Shown here piece by piece: positions 1-8,405 of a DNA stretch of 64,000 bases. The notes beneath the pieces are model-generated. The model saw only the letters and a program-made list of their open reading frames with translations, did no database searches and had not been told where the DNA came from. A program made the translations under genes and the position numbers. Source of the DNA: CAVWCQ01 sp963753545 (GTDB taxonomy: Bacteria; Chloroflexota; Anaerolineae; Aggregatilineales; Aggregatilineaceae); contig CAVWCQ010000002.1 of assembly GCA_963753545.1 (NCBI GenBank), forward strand, positions 62,001 through 126,000. Direction: 5' to 3'. Position 1 is the stretch's first letter; every line of letters starts with the position of its first letter.

Positions 1-62
1 TGAAAAGCCACAATACGTCCGTTCAATAGACCCTCCGCTTTATTTGTTTCGAGAACTGTCAT
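1..62 (-). CDS. Partial CDS, N-terminus of an unidentified protein
   Basis: An ATG whose first base is at 62 opens a frame running off the window edge. The 20 visible codons read MTVLETNKAEGLLNGRIVAF. It lies 9 bases downstream of the aroQ stop, so it is probably the next gene of the aromatic operon. Too little is visible to assign a family. There is no strong ribosome binding site, so the start is tentative. Confidence 0.4.
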   Translation of the reverse strand, partial: MTVLETNKAEGLLNGRIVAF

Positions 63-71
63 TCTTATAAG

Positions 72-507
72 TTACTGATTTTGTCGTTCCAACAGCGCTT
101 CGAGCGCCAGACGATAGCCCAACCAGCCCAATCCGCTGATCTGGCCCAGGCAAACAGGCGCGATCAGTGATGTGTGGCGGAACGGTTCGCGGGCGTGAAT
201 GTTGGACAGATGGACTTCAATGGTAGGCAGCCCCACTGAACTGATGGCATCGCGCAGGGCCACGCTGGTATGCGTATATCCGCCGGGGTTGATAATCACG
301 CCGTCGGCCCAGCTCCGCGCTTCGTGAAGGGTATCGATCAAGACGCCTTCGTGGTTGCTCTGCGCAAACTGGACCGAAGCCCCGCGTTCCTTTCCAAACT
401 GTTCCAAGCCGGGTGTTGATCTCACTGAGCGTCAGATTTCCATAGACGCCTGGTTCGCGCATCCCTAGCAAATTTAAGTTTGGCCCATTCAGCACCAAAA
501 TGTTCAT
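72..507 (-). CDS. aroQ: 3-dehydroquinate dehydratase type II, one frameshift
   Basis: Cytosolic type II dehydroquinase, third step of the shikimate pathway (3-dehydroquinate to 3-dehydroshikimate). The N-terminus has the family motif NGPNLNLLG.REP..YG with the catalytic Tyr. The rest carries QSNHEG, the NPGGYTHTSVALRDA loop and EVHLSNIHAREPFRH with the catalytic His. The frame breaks near 403-408. Removing one base there (CTTGGAA reads as an expanded CTGGAA or CTTGAA) restores a 144-residue protein of normal family length. The start ATG at 507 overlaps the aroB stop by 4 bases (ATGA), implying translational coupling. The frameshift is probably a sequencing error, as no motif is lost. Confidence 0.88.
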
Positions 508-1550
508 ACTGTCCCCCGCAGATTTTCCAGCACGGCAATCACATCGGCGCGCGGCACATCATTCACCACAACGGGCGATCCTTCTTTTTCCAGCAGGACA
601 AAATGCGCTTTGCCATCGCGCCATTTTTTGTCGTGGCGCATCGCATCCCACAGGTCATCCGGATTCAACCCTGTGTATCGCGTTGGCAATCCCGCCGCAT
701 CCAGCAAACCGTTCACTCGCTGGGCCAGTCCCGGCGCGCACAGTTCCCGCCGTTCAGAGAGGATCGCTGCTGCCAGCAGGCCGAGGCCAACCGCTTCGCC
801 GTGTTTCCAGGCATAGCTGCTGGCCTGTTCCAGCGCGTGTCCGAAGGTGTGCCCCAGGTTGAGGAATGCGCGCGGGCCGTGTTCGAATGGGTCTTGCTCG
901 ACCAGCCGCACTTTGACACCCGCCGCCCGCGCTACGATTTCACTTGAGTCCGCAGACAAAATACAATCGAGCAGCGACGGATCACCCACCAGAGCCGATT
1001 TGATCGCCTCGGCCAACCCGCAGCGAACTTCGATTGGCGGCAGTGTCTTCAGCGTATCTGTGTCGGCAAAAACGGCCAGCGGATCTTTGAATGCACCCAC
1101 CAGATTTTTCCCCTGCGGCAGATCCACGCCCACTTTGCCGCCAATGCTGGAATCGACCATTGCCAGCAGGCTGGTCGGAGCCTGGACAAATTCCAGACCA
1201 CGCATAAAGGTCGCCGCCGCAAAGCCCGCCATATCTCCAATGACGCCGCCGCCCAGCGCGACGATCAGCGTTCCCCGATCCGCGCCGCCAGCCAGCAGTT
1301 GATCGTAGATCGAGCGCATCGTGTCCAGATTTTTGTACTGCTCCCCATCGGGAACCGTCACCAGGAAACCGCCGGGCAGGCGCGCGGCGAGCGATGTCCC
1401 ATAAAGTGGGGCAAGGGTCGTATTGGTGATGACCGCCGCACTTTTAAATCCGCGCTCCTTGACAAAACGGGGCAGTGTTTCGACCAGCGCGCCGGGCTGG
1501 ATGAAGATGGGATAGGAATGATCGGGATAGTGAACGTCTAGCTGTGCCAT
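504..1550 (-). CDS. aroB: 3-dehydroquinate synthase
   Basis: Converts DAHP to 3-dehydroquinate using NAD and a divalent metal, the second shikimate step. The intact 348-residue protein has the NAD-binding GGGVIGDMAGFAAATFMRG segment near residues 100-118. It also has the substrate and metal segment QAPTSLLAMVDSSIGGKVG and the metal-binding LNLGHTFGHALE segment in the C-terminal half. Length matches the family. Its stop overlaps the aroQ start, and its own start lies inside the end of aroK, so translation of the three genes is probably coupled. Assignment is secure. Confidence 0.95.
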   Translation of the reverse strand: MAQLDVHYPDHSYPIFIQPGALVETLPRFVKERGFKSAAVITNTTLAPLYGTSLAARLPGGFLVTVPDGEQYKNLDTMRSIYDQLLAGGADRGTLIVALGGGVIGDMAGFAAATFMRGLEFVQAPTSLLAMVDSSIGGKVGVDLPQGKNLVGAFKDPLAVFADTDTLKTLPPIEVRCGLAEAIKSALVGDPSLLDCILSADSSEIVARAAGVKVRLVEQDPFEHGPRAFLNLGHTFGHALEQASSYAWKHGEAVGLGLLAAAILSERRELCAPGLAQRVNGLLDAAGLPTRYTGLNPDDLWDAMRHDKKWRDGKAHFVLLEKEGSPVVVNDVPRADVIAVLENLRGTV

Positions 1551-2039
1551 CGATCAATCACTTTCTGCGCGACTTGTTCGGGACTCAGATGGGTCGTGTT
1601 GATATGGATGGGAAAGCGGGCGTAATGGTCAGCGCGTGAAGCCAGCAGCGCGCCCAACCGATCCGGGTCCGATGCGAACAACGGGCGCGACGGGTTATCC
1701 CCCACGCGGCGGATAATCTCGTCCAGATCGCAGGTCAGGCAAATCAGCAGACTCTGTGCCGCAAATGCCTCGTAAATGTGCGGATTGAGCAGCGCGCCGC
1801 CACCCACCGCTACCACCATCTGATCCCGGCTGGACACGTCCAGGCAGATTTCCGCTTCGAGCTGGCGGAAGGCTGCTTCGCCGTCGCGCGCGAACAGGTC
1901 TGCAACGGTACACCCGGTGCGCGCTTCGATCTCGGCATCGGTATCCATAAAGTCCAAATTAAGCTGCCTGCGCCACCAGCCGTCCCACAGTGCTTTTGCC
2001 CGTGCCCATAAATCCGCCCAGGACGATGAGCCTATTCAT
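1538..2039 (-). CDS. aroK: Shikimate kinase, one frameshift
   Basis: Phosphorylates shikimate at the 3-OH with ATP. The N-terminus MNRLIVLGGFMGTGKSTVG holds the Walker A P-loop GGFMGTGKS. Further on are FMDTDAEIE (shikimate-binding Asp), VAVGGGALL and the lid-region RPLFA. The first 26 codons are in a different frame from the rest. Removing one G from the GG near 1968-1970 gives a continuous VAQQLNLDFMDTD and a 166-residue protein of normal size. The ATG at 2039 overlaps the aroC stop by 8 bases. I treat the break as a likely sequencing indel because both halves are well conserved. Confidence 0.88.
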
Positions 2040-3207
2040 ACCCAAAGCTCCAGGGGATGTTGTCCATTGGCAGATCAGAAAGCTGTCCCCGGCGCAGCGT
2101 GGCAAAACGGGGGCGCATCTCGTCCAGGCTGTCGCCGCCCAGTTTGCGCAGCAGTTCATCCGCGAGGACTACGGCGACCACTGCTTCGATCACCACAACG
2201 GCGCGCGGCGTGGCGCAAAAGTCGCTGCGTTCGTACACCGTCTGATCCGGTTCGCCTGCCGCCAGATTGACGGAGGCCAGCGGCGTCAAGGTGGTGCTGA
2301 TCGGTTTCATGGCGGCGCGCACGATGAGCGGCTCGCCTGTCGTCATGCCGCCTTCCAGTCCTCCGGCGCGGTTCGTGCTGCGGTAAAGCCGTCCAGCCTC
2401 GTCCAACAGAATCCGGTCATGTACTTCCGTGCCGCGCTTGCGGGCATTGGCAAACGCCGGGCCGATCTCCACACCCTTGATGCTCGGCACACTGCACACC
2501 GCTCCCGCGAGACGCCCTGTCAGGCGGCGATCATAATGAACATGCGATCCCAACCCTGGCGGCAATCCCAGCGCGGCGACTTCGATCAGACCGCCCAGTG
2601 TATCTTTATCGACTTTTGCCTGATGGATAGCGGCCTGCATGCGCTCTGAGGCTGCCGGATCGGGGCAGCGCACTTCGGATTCTTCAGCGGCGGCAAAACG
2701 GGCGAGATAATTGGGCGGGTCGTCAAGCTGGGCGACTTCTCCTGCCAGTTCGATCACATATCCGCCGATTACCACATCAAACGCTGCCAGGAACGTTTTA
2801 CAGATCGCACCCACTGCTACCCGCATCGCTGTTTCGCGGGCACTGGCTCGTTCCAGGGCCAACCGCAGATCGTGATAACCATATTTGATCGCGCCTGTCA
2901 GATCGGCGTGGCCGGGGCGCGGCGTGTTCATCGGGCTGATCTGTTTATCCGCCCAGTGTTTCCAATCGCGGTTTTCGATCAACAGGCTGATCGGGCCGCC
3001 TGTCGTGTGCCCGTTCATCACACCGCCCGTGATGCGCACCTGATCCTGCTCGATCTGCATCCGCCCCCCGCTGCCGTAGCCTTCCTGGCGGCGGGTCAGA
3101 TCGCGGTTGATCGGGTCGGGCGTAAGCGGCAGTCCGGCGGGCATCCCTTCCAGGATTCCGGTGAGCATCGGGCCATGACTTTCACCCGCCGTGAGAAAAC
3201 GCAGCAT
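2032..3207 (-). CDS. aroC: Chorismate synthase
   Basis: FMNH2-dependent 1,4-elimination of EPSP to chorismate, the last common step. The intact 391-residue protein starts MLRFLTAGESHGPMLTGILEG, with the family GESHG signature at residues 8-12. It also has RRQEGYGSGGRM, GHADLTGAIKYG and RASARETA, all typical of the FMN and substrate pocket. Length is within the bacterial range. It sits between aroE (3 bases upstream) and aroK (overlapping) in the aromatic operon. No oddities seen. Confidence 0.96.
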   Translation of the reverse strand: MLRFLTAGESHGPMLTGILEGMPAGLPLTPDPINRDLTRRQEGYGSGGRMQIEQDQVRITGGVMNGHTTGGPISLLIENRDWKHWADKQISPMNTPRPGHADLTGAIKYGYHDLRLALERASARETAMRVAVGAICKTFLAAFDVVIGGYVIELAGEVAQLDDPPNYLARFAAAEESEVRCPDPAASERMQAAIHQAKVDKDTLGGLIEVAALGLPPGLGSHVHYDRRLTGRLAGAVCSVPSIKGVEIGPAFANARKRGTEVHDRILLDEAGRLYRSTNRAGGLEGGMTTGEPLIVRAAMKPISTTLTPLASVNLAAGEPDQTVYERSDFCATPRAVVVIEAVVAVVLADELLRKLGGDSLDEMRPRFATLRRGQLSDLPMDNIPWSFGYE

Positions 3208-3210
3208 ACG

Positions 3211-4032
3211 CTACTTCCTTTCCGTGAGTCCGAGTGCCGATTGGGCCGCATTCGCCATGACATCAACGGGCGGCGTGATCCCCGTCCAGCATTCAAAGGC
3301 ATACGCGCCTTGCCGGACCAGCATTCCCAGCCCGCTGACTGCCCGCGCGCCATTTGACTTTGCCTGTAACATAAGACGGGTGACGCCGGGATTGTAAATG
3401 ACATCATATACAGCGCAATGGGCCGGGATCGGAACATTTTCGGGCCAGGGGGATTGGTTCACTTTGGGCCACATGCCAACGGGCGTGGTATTGATCAGCA
3501 CGTCGAACGAAATTTGATAAAGCGTGTCATAAGACACGACAGGCGATAGGGTTATTTTCTGCGGATTACGGCTGGCAAAGGTGACGGAAGCCGCAGCCAT
3601 CTGGGCCAGGGCATAAGCGACGGCATGTGCAGTTCCCCCTGTTCCCAGCACCAGACAGGACTTTCCGCTGACCTCTATATTATAGGCGCGCAGATCTTCG
3701 GCAAAGCCTTTCCAATCCGTATTGGTGGCGATCAGCGAACCATCGGCCTGGACAATCAATGTGTTTGCCGCACCAACTGATGTGACGGACTCGTCAGGCC
3801 GCAGCCGCCCAGGAAGGCAGGACAGGATCGCGTGTTTGTGGGGCACGGTGACATTAAAGCCCCGGTATCCTTCCCCGATCAACCGCTCTACCGTGTCGTT
3901 CAGGTGTTCAGGTGGCACAGGCAGCAGATCGTAGCGCCAATTCAGGTCCAGCGCTGTGAATGCGGCGTTATGCATGACAGGCGACAGGCTGTGCTCGACA
4001 GGCCAGCCGAGCAGACCAACGCGCTCGGTCAT
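3211..4032 (-). CDS. aroE: Shikimate dehydrogenase (NADP+)
   Basis: Reduces 3-dehydroshikimate to shikimate. The shikimate-binding part has HSLSPVMHNAAF, NVTVPHKHAI (catalytic Lys) and NTDWKGF. The Rossmann part has the GTGGTAHAVAYAL glycine loop. The C-terminus contains GLGMLVRQGAYAFE, the usual GL.ML..QA..AFE motif. I choose the ATG at 4032, giving 273 residues, because it overlaps the aroA stop as ATGA. An ATG at 4044 in the same frame would add only four residues. The gene lies between aroA and aroC and is intact. Confidence 0.94.
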   Translation of the reverse strand: MTERVGLLGWPVEHSLSPVMHNAAFTALDLNWRYDLLPVPPEHLNDTVERLIGEGYRGFNVTVPHKHAILSCLPGRLRPDESVTSVGAANTLIVQADGSLIATNTDWKGFAEDLRAYNIEVSGKSCLVLGTGGTAHAVAYALAQMAAASVTFASRNPQKITLSPVVSYDTLYQISFDVLINTTPVGMWPKVNQSPWPENVPIPAHCAVYDVIYNPGVTRLMLQAKSNGARAVSGLGMLVRQGAYAFECWTGITPPVDVMANAAQSALGLTERK

Positions 4033-5347
4033 GCGGCCACCCACTCCACATCCGCGCCAAGAACCTGCATGGTCTCAACAAAGCCAGGGAAGCTGTCTTC
4101 CACGCAGCGCGCATCGTGAACCAGAGTCTCACCCTCAGCGCGCAGCCCGGCAACGACCAGCGACATCGCCACCCGGTGATCGTCGTGGCCGTCCACCTCA
4201 CCACCGCGCAGCGGCTGCGGTCCTTCCACAATAAACCCATCCGGGCATTCCGTAATAGCCGCACCCAGTTTGCGCAGTTCGCCAGACATAACGGCGATCC
4301 GGTCGGTTTCCTTGACGCGCAGTTCGGCGGCATCGGCAACTACCGTCCGCCCCTGAGCCTGCGTTGCCGCGACCATCAGGATCGGGAATTCATCAATCGC
4401 GCGCACAATCAAATTATCGCCGCCGATCAACGTCCCTTTAAGGCGCTGGCCTGCACGAGCAGATCCGCGACGGGTTCTCCCGCTTCTTCGCGATCATTGG
4501 TAATAAAGACATCCGCGCCCATCCGTGCCAGGATATCGAGCAGCCCGGTGCGGGTGCGGTTGACATTGACACCCAGCACACAAATCGGATTGCCTGCCGC
4601 AAACAATCCCGCCACCAGCACAAACGCTGCTGACGACATATCGCCCGGAATGGTGACATCCAGGGGCCGGAGTGACTCGCCTGGCGTCAGGGCCACACTG
4701 GTCCCATTATTGCGCTGAAGCTCCACGCCCATTCCTTGCAGCATCCGCTCCGTATGATCGCGAGCCGGGCCCGGCTGGTAGATCATCGTGGGGCTATCAG
4801 CAAATAATCCAGCCAACAGGATGGCGCTTTTGACCTGGGCGCTGGCAACAGGTAGTTTGTAGGTAATGCCCTGTAATGGCGCGGGGCGAATCGATAGAGG
4901 AGCGCGCCCATCCGTGTCCTGAATATCGGCACCCATTTCGCGCAGCGGTTCGGTCACACGGCGCATCGGACGGCGGCGGAGCTGATCGCTGCCATCCAGC
5001 ACGCTGGGGAAAGACTGCCCGGCTAACATGCCCGCCAGCAGCCGGATCGCTGTTCCTGCGTTGACACAGTCGAGCGGCGCAGAGGGAGCTAGCAGACCAT
5101 GCAGGCCGCGCCCATGGACGGTCAGGGTGGTGTCGTCATGCTGGTCGATCTGGACACCGAGCGCTTGCATACAGCCCAGCGTCGCCAACGTATCTCCGGC
5201 AGGCAGGAAGCCGCGCACCTGGCTGACGCCATCGGCCAAAGCGCCCAAAATCAACGCGCGGTGTGAGATGGACTTATCACCGGGAATGGATACGGTGCCC
5301 TCCAGCATTTTGCCGGGGCGAACACGGATTGAGGTATAGGTCGTCAT
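4029..5347 (-). CDS. aroA: EPSP synthase, one frameshift
   Basis: Transfers enolpyruvyl from PEP to shikimate-3-phosphate. The first part has PGDKSISHRALILGALADG and NAGTAIRLLAGML. The second has LRVKETDRI and DDHRVAMSL, the conserved C-terminal active-site segments. The frame breaks near 4434-4440: the sequence reads TTAAAGGGACG, and adding one A to the run gives LKGTLIGGD, exactly the family junction. The restored protein is 439 residues, normal for AroA. It overlaps both tyrA and aroE by 4 bases. The missing A in a homopolymer is typical of a sequencing error. Confidence 0.92.
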
Positions 5348-6205
5348 GAGATCAGTCGCTCCCCATAATGAGTGGTATAGGCGCGACGCGCCGCCACAAT
5401 ATTCCCCAGTTCCTCGTTCAGTTCCGGCGCGCTATCCAAGAGTGCTTCCAGGTGATCGAGGTGGGCGCGGAACTGGTCTACCGCTTCCCGCAGTTGTTCA
5501 GCATTTGTGCTGAACATCCCCACGATCATGGTCTTGTCCGTGCGGGCCAACCGGGTTGCGCCGTCAAATCCCCCGGCGGCCAGATCAAAGAGCGCCGCAT
5601 CTTCACTGGCAGCTTCCATCGCCAGTTGCATCAGCGCGAAACTCAACAGGTGCGGCAGATGGCTGATCAGCGCCGTCAGATGGTCATGGCGGGATCGATC
5701 CATCCATAAGGCATGTGCGCCGACTGCCCGCACCAATGCTTCCGCCAGCCGCCGCGCTTCGTCCGTCGTGCGGACCGTCTCGCACAAGACGAATCGCGCT
5801 CCCTGGTAGACGGTCGGGATCGCGTGATCAAACCCATTTTCCGCCAAGCCGCACATCGGATGCCCGCCCACCGCCTGCACGTCAGGGGGCAGCGCGTCCA
5901 ACTGTTCGCAGATGCGCGTCTTGGTGCTGCCCAGGTCGATCACCAGCGCGCCGGGCTTCAGGACCAGGGTGGGAACGATGCGAATAATCTGGTCGGCTGG
6001 GGCAGCGAGAATGACTCATATCCGCCGCAGAAGCTCGATCCACCGCGTGAATAACACCCGCAGCTACCGCTTTTTCCAGGATGCTGGGTGTGCAATCTTC
6101 GGCGGTCAGGCGGCGCACCTTGCCGCGCAGCGCCATCGCCAGCGATCCGCCCATCAGCCCTAAACCAATAATATGCACCGAACAGTCCGCCAATGGTTTA
6201 GTCAT
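5344..6205 (-). CDS. tyrA: Prephenate dehydrogenase, one frameshift
   Basis: NAD(P)-dependent oxidative decarboxylation of prephenate to 4-hydroxyphenylpyruvate, the tyrosine branch. The N-terminal Rossmann loop is IIGLGLMGGSLAMAL. After the break come IDLGSTKTRI, VGGHPMCGLAENG (catalytic His) and SHLPHLLSFAL, all family landmarks. Deleting one base near 6013-6016 joins the halves through VILAAPADQIIRIVPTLVLKPGALV, giving 286 residues. No ACT domain is visible. The ATG at 6205 has an AAGG 9 bases upstream and overlaps the aroF end by 8 bases. A GTG at 6211 in the same frame is possible. Confidence 0.9.
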
Positions 6206-7241
6206 GTTCACTAACCTTCGTGGGTTCGCTAACCTGCTTCCCTACAACAGGCGCAAGTTGCCTGATCTTGCTGACCAGCGCGGCGAACCGTTCCGGCTTG
6301 AGGGACTGGCGGCCATCGGACTGTGCCTCTTCTGGATTGAGATGTACTTCCACGATGATCCCGTCTGCACCCGCCGCAATTCCCGCCAGCGCGACACTTT
6401 CCACATATTCCCATTTACCTGTTGCGTGGCTGGGATCGGCAATCACGGGGAGATGGGTGAGATGTTTGAGAACGGGAATGGCATTGATATCGAAGGTGTT
6501 GCGCGTGTACGTCTCGAAGGTGCGAATGCCGCGCTCACAGAGCATGATCCGCATATTGCCGTGACTCAGAATATATTCCGCCGCCATCAGCAGTTCTTCG
6601 ATGGTGCTGCTCATCCCGCGTTTGAGCAAAACAGGATGCTGGCTCTCACCTGCCGCGTTGAGCAGCGCATAGTTCTGCATGTTACGCGCTCCAATTTGCA
6701 GAACATCCGCATATTGGCAGACCAGCGGAACTAACTGCGGATCGGTCACTTCAGTCACGATAGGCAGTCCCGTTGCTTCCCGCGCTTCTGCCAGATACTT
6801 GAGCCCTTCTTCACCCAGCCCCTGGAAAGCATAAGGCGAGGTACGCGGCTTGAACGCTCCGCCGCGCAGCGCCGTTGCCCCGGCTTCTCGCACGGCGTGG
6901 GCTGTTTCAATGATCTGTTCCCGGCTCTCAACCGCACAGGGTCCAGCGATGATCGCCAGATTCGGGCCGCCAACAAGAATCCCGTTCAGGGGGATCAGCG
7001 TATCGTCGGGGTGATATTCGCGGCTGGCAATTTTGTAGGGGTGCGTCACCGGCATCACGTCCTGGACACCGGGCATCAGTGCCAGTTGATCACGATCCAG
7101 GGGACGTCCACGCCCGATCACGCCGATGATCGTGCGCTCTTTACCTTCCGACAGGTGGACATCATAGCCCATAGACCGGATGCGAGCGATCACATCGGAG
7201 ATTTCACGGGCACTGGCTTTAAGCGACATGACAACGATCAT
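6198..7241 (-). CDS. aroF: 3-deoxy-7-phosphoheptulonate (DAHP) synthase, B. subtilis/Thermotoga type
   Basis: Condenses PEP and erythrose-4-phosphate, the committed step of aromatic synthesis. Residues about 1-70 form a ferredoxin-like domain, the type known in related enzymes to mediate feedback inhibition by Tyr or Phe. The catalytic barrel follows with AGPCAVES, the signature KPRTSPYAFQG, QIGARNMQNYALL, LLKRGMSST, LCERGIRTFETYTRNTFDI and DPSHATGKWEYV. The protein is intact at 347 residues. It is the second gene of the operon, downstream of aroH. Having the first pathway enzyme directly behind an attenuator is consistent with end-product control. Confidence 0.94.
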   Translation of the reverse strand: MIVVMSLKASAREISDVIARIRSMGYDVHLSEGKERTIIGVIGRGRPLDRDQLALMPGVQDVMPVTHPYKIASREYHPDDTLIPLNGILVGGPNLAIIAGPCAVESREQIIETAHAVREAGATALRGGAFKPRTSPYAFQGLGEEGLKYLAEAREATGLPIVTEVTDPQLVPLVCQYADVLQIGARNMQNYALLNAAGESQHPVLLKRGMSSTIEELLMAAEYILSHGNMRIMLCERGIRTFETYTRNTFDINAIPVLKHLTHLPVIADPSHATGKWEYVESVALAGIAAGADGIIVEVHLNPEEAQSDGRQSLKPERFAALVSKIRQLAPVVGKQVSEPTKVSEHD

Positions 7242-7259
7242 GATGTTTTCTCCTGTCGA

Positions 7260-7637
7260 TTAGGACTGCTGGGCGATAGAAACGCGATCCGGGCGAAGGC
7301 GCTGGGCGTCGCGTAGATAAACATGGTGAATATCGCGCGGGGCGAGAGCGGTGTTCCACATCAGCATCACGCGCAGACAGAGCGGCAGGCCGTGTGGTAC
7401 CGCCATTTCGTGCCCGCACATGATGGCAACATCGGCCCATCCCATCTGGCGCGCGGCCACAGCGGGATACTCGGCATTCAGATCGAGTGTGGTGGTAAAA
7501 AACACGCCGCCAATATCATCCACCTCTATCTGATTGGCTTCCAGGAGTGCGGTCAGCAGTTCGGTAGTTGCCTTCTCAATTGCAGTGGCCGTGTTCTCCT
7601 GGACAGTAATTGCGCCTCGTACCCCTAAGCAACGCAT
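7260..7637 (-). CDS. aroH: Chorismate mutase, AroH type
   Basis: Monofunctional chorismate mutase (chorismate to prephenate), trimeric AroH class. The protein starts MRCLGVRGAITVQENTATAI, matching the family's RG(A/V)I.V..N N-terminus. It also has FTTTLDLNAEYPAVAAR and the VPHGLPLCLRVM segment near the active site. I start at the ATG at 7637, giving 125 residues, because AAGGA lies about 9 bases upstream. A longer reading frame would run back through the terminator hairpin at 7665-7696. First structural gene of the aromatic operon. Confidence 0.93.
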   Translation of the reverse strand: MRCLGVRGAITVQENTATAIEKATTELLTALLEANQIEVDDIGGVFFTTTLDLNAEYPAVAARQMGWADVAIMCGHEMAVPHGLPLCLRVMLMWNTALAPRDIHHVYLRDAQRLRPDRVSIAQQS

Positions 7638-7664
7638 CTTGTTTAATCCTTTTGATATATAAAC

Positions 7665-7696
7665 AAAAAGGGCGCTGAGCCTGTGCTCTGCGCCCC
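7665..7696 (-). terminator. Intrinsic terminator in the aro leader (attenuator)
   Basis: On the minus strand GGGCGC, a mismatch, GAGC, a 4-base loop, GCTC, a mismatch and GCGCCC are followed by TTTTTG. It lies between the Phe/Tyr-rich leader ORF and aroH, inside the operon's 5' leader. It is therefore positioned as an attenuator, not an end-of-operon terminator. A competing pairing exists: leader bases 7734-7741 (GCTTCTGC) can pair with the terminator's 5' arm GCAGAGC with one bulged U. Confidence 0.75.
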
Positions 7697-7746
7697 TCAC
7701 TTCCTTCGAAGTTTCAGGCTGCTACCTAATGCGGCAGAAGCAGCGC

Positions 7747-7851
7747 TCAGACCGTCCCTATGGTGCCAACATAAAAGTATCCAAAAGCTCGCCGCGCGGC
7801 GCTGCTTAGGAGACTGATATTGAAGGCGATAGAGTGACTCTGAGCGTTCAT
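7747..7851 (-). CDS. Putative Phe/Tyr leader peptide of the aro operon
   Basis: A 34-codon ORF starting with ATG at 7851 in the transcribed leader of the aromatic operon. Its C-terminal third reads A-F-G-Y-F-Y-V (residues 22-28), so four of five consecutive codons after Ala22 encode Phe or Tyr. It ends (TGA, 7747-7749) just upstream of an intrinsic terminator that precedes aroH. A consensus-like promoter 32 bases upstream fits a short leader transcript. No strong Shine-Dalgarno is visible. The expected role is sensing charged tRNA-Phe and tRNA-Tyr by ribosome stalling. This is inference from layout and codon content. Confidence 0.65.
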   Translation of the reverse strand: MNAQSHSIAFNISLLSSAARRAFGYFYVGTIGTV

Positions 7852-7882
7852 GATGCTTTTTTTCCGTTTGACGAATAGAAAC

Positions 7883-7911
7883 AGATTAACACGAGCATAA
7901 ACTAGAGTCAA
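7883..7911 (-). promoter_or_regulatory. Predicted sigma70 promoter of the aro operon
   Basis: On the minus strand, TTGACT (7911-7906) is separated by exactly 17 bases from TAATCT (7888-7883). Transcription would start near 7876, about 25 bases before the leader ATG at 7851. Confidence 0.65.
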
Positions 7912-8142
7912 TAAGTTTCGTATCAATTACATAAACTCGTTGGCCTGATCGCCTCTGGATGGGCGCTTAGCGGGCCGATCCTAAGTCTGGAAAACTTTCA
8001 TGAGAAAGAGCTAGCTCCTTATGCATAGCCAGTACCTTTCTCTCAACGCATCAATTTTTTGTGCATATTGTTCATTTATTCCCCACGCCGATCACGATTG
8101 AACCGTTTGAGGATCGTCGCCCCGAAACCGTTCGTCATTTTT

Positions 8143-8155
8143 GACAAACTTTGTC
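8143..8155. promoter_or_regulatory. Palindrome upstream of the ilv promoter, possible operator
   Basis: GACAAA-C-TTTGTC is a perfect 6-1-6 inverted repeat ending 8 bases before the ilv -35 box. It could bind an activator or repressor in the divergent aro/ilv intergenic region. No regulator gene is adjacent, so its partner is unknown. Confidence 0.35.
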
Positions 8156-8163
8156 CAGGTCTA

Positions 8164-8192
8164 TTGACACGGTTTCCCAAGCAGCGTATAGT
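8164..8192 (+). promoter_or_regulatory. Predicted sigma70 promoter of the ilv-leu operon
   Basis: TTGACA (8164-8169) is followed after 17 bases by TATAGT (8187-8192), nearly perfect consensus. Transcription would begin near 8199, about 35 bases before the first leader peptide ATG. It is the strongest promoter match in the window. Confidence 0.8.
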
Positions 8193-8233
8193 CGAATGCA
8201 AGGTTTAATCAAGCAAACGGACTGAAATTTCTG

Positions 8234-8314
8234 ATGAAGCACGGCCTGATCCTCCTCTCCCTTATTAGCATCCTCGTCATTGTAGACGAGGAATTCGGTG
8301 TTGGGAGAGCTTAG
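8234..8314 (+). CDS. Putative Leu/Ile/Val leader peptide 1 of the ilv operon
   Basis: A 26-codon ORF directly behind the ilv promoter. Residues 5-17 read L-I-L-L-S-L-I-S-I-L-V-I-V, so 11 of 13 codons encode Leu, Ile or Val, the end products of the downstream operon. Its stop TAG (8312-8314) lies inside a segment complementary to the following terminator. That matches the classical attenuation layout: a ribosome stalled at 8246-8284 leaves 8300-8315 free to form the antiterminator, while completed translation covers it and lets the terminator fold. No strong Shine-Dalgarno is visible. Function is inferred from sequence. Confidence 0.78.
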   Translation: MKHGLILLSLISILVIVDEEFGVGRA

Positions 8315-8382
8315 GACCGGCGAGAGACGGCCAGATAAGCACAGGTAAACCTTAAGCCTCCCAACAAACGGGAGGCTTTTTC
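8300..8382 (+). terminator. ilv attenuator 1: terminator with complementary antiterminator arm
   Basis: Terminator: AAGCCTCCC (8354-8362), 7-base loop, GGGAGGCTT (8370-8378), continuing into a T run to 8381. Antiterminator: 8300-8307 (GTTGGGAG) pairs perfectly with 8358-8365 (CTCCCAAC), and after one bulged A, 8309-8315 pairs with 8351-8357. The two structures share the arm 8354-8362, so they are mutually exclusive. Confidence 0.8.
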
Positions 8383-8405
8383 GTTCTAAGGATTAGAGAC
8401 AAACA

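Noticed and set aside
480..947. Open frames antiparallel to aroB and similar long frames opposite other genes
   Set aside because: They are shadows of strongly conserved genes in GC-rich DNA and lack ribosome sites.
4029..5347. Programmed ribosomal frameshifting in aroA and other split genes
   Set aside because: Eighteen unrelated sites without shared slippery motifs, mostly +1, in genes not known to use recoding; sequencing error is simpler.
7638..7876. T-box riboswitch upstream of the aromatic operon
   Set aside because: I looked for the conserved T-box bulge sequence (like GGGTGGTACCGCG) and did not find it; the translated Phe/Tyr leader explains the terminator better.
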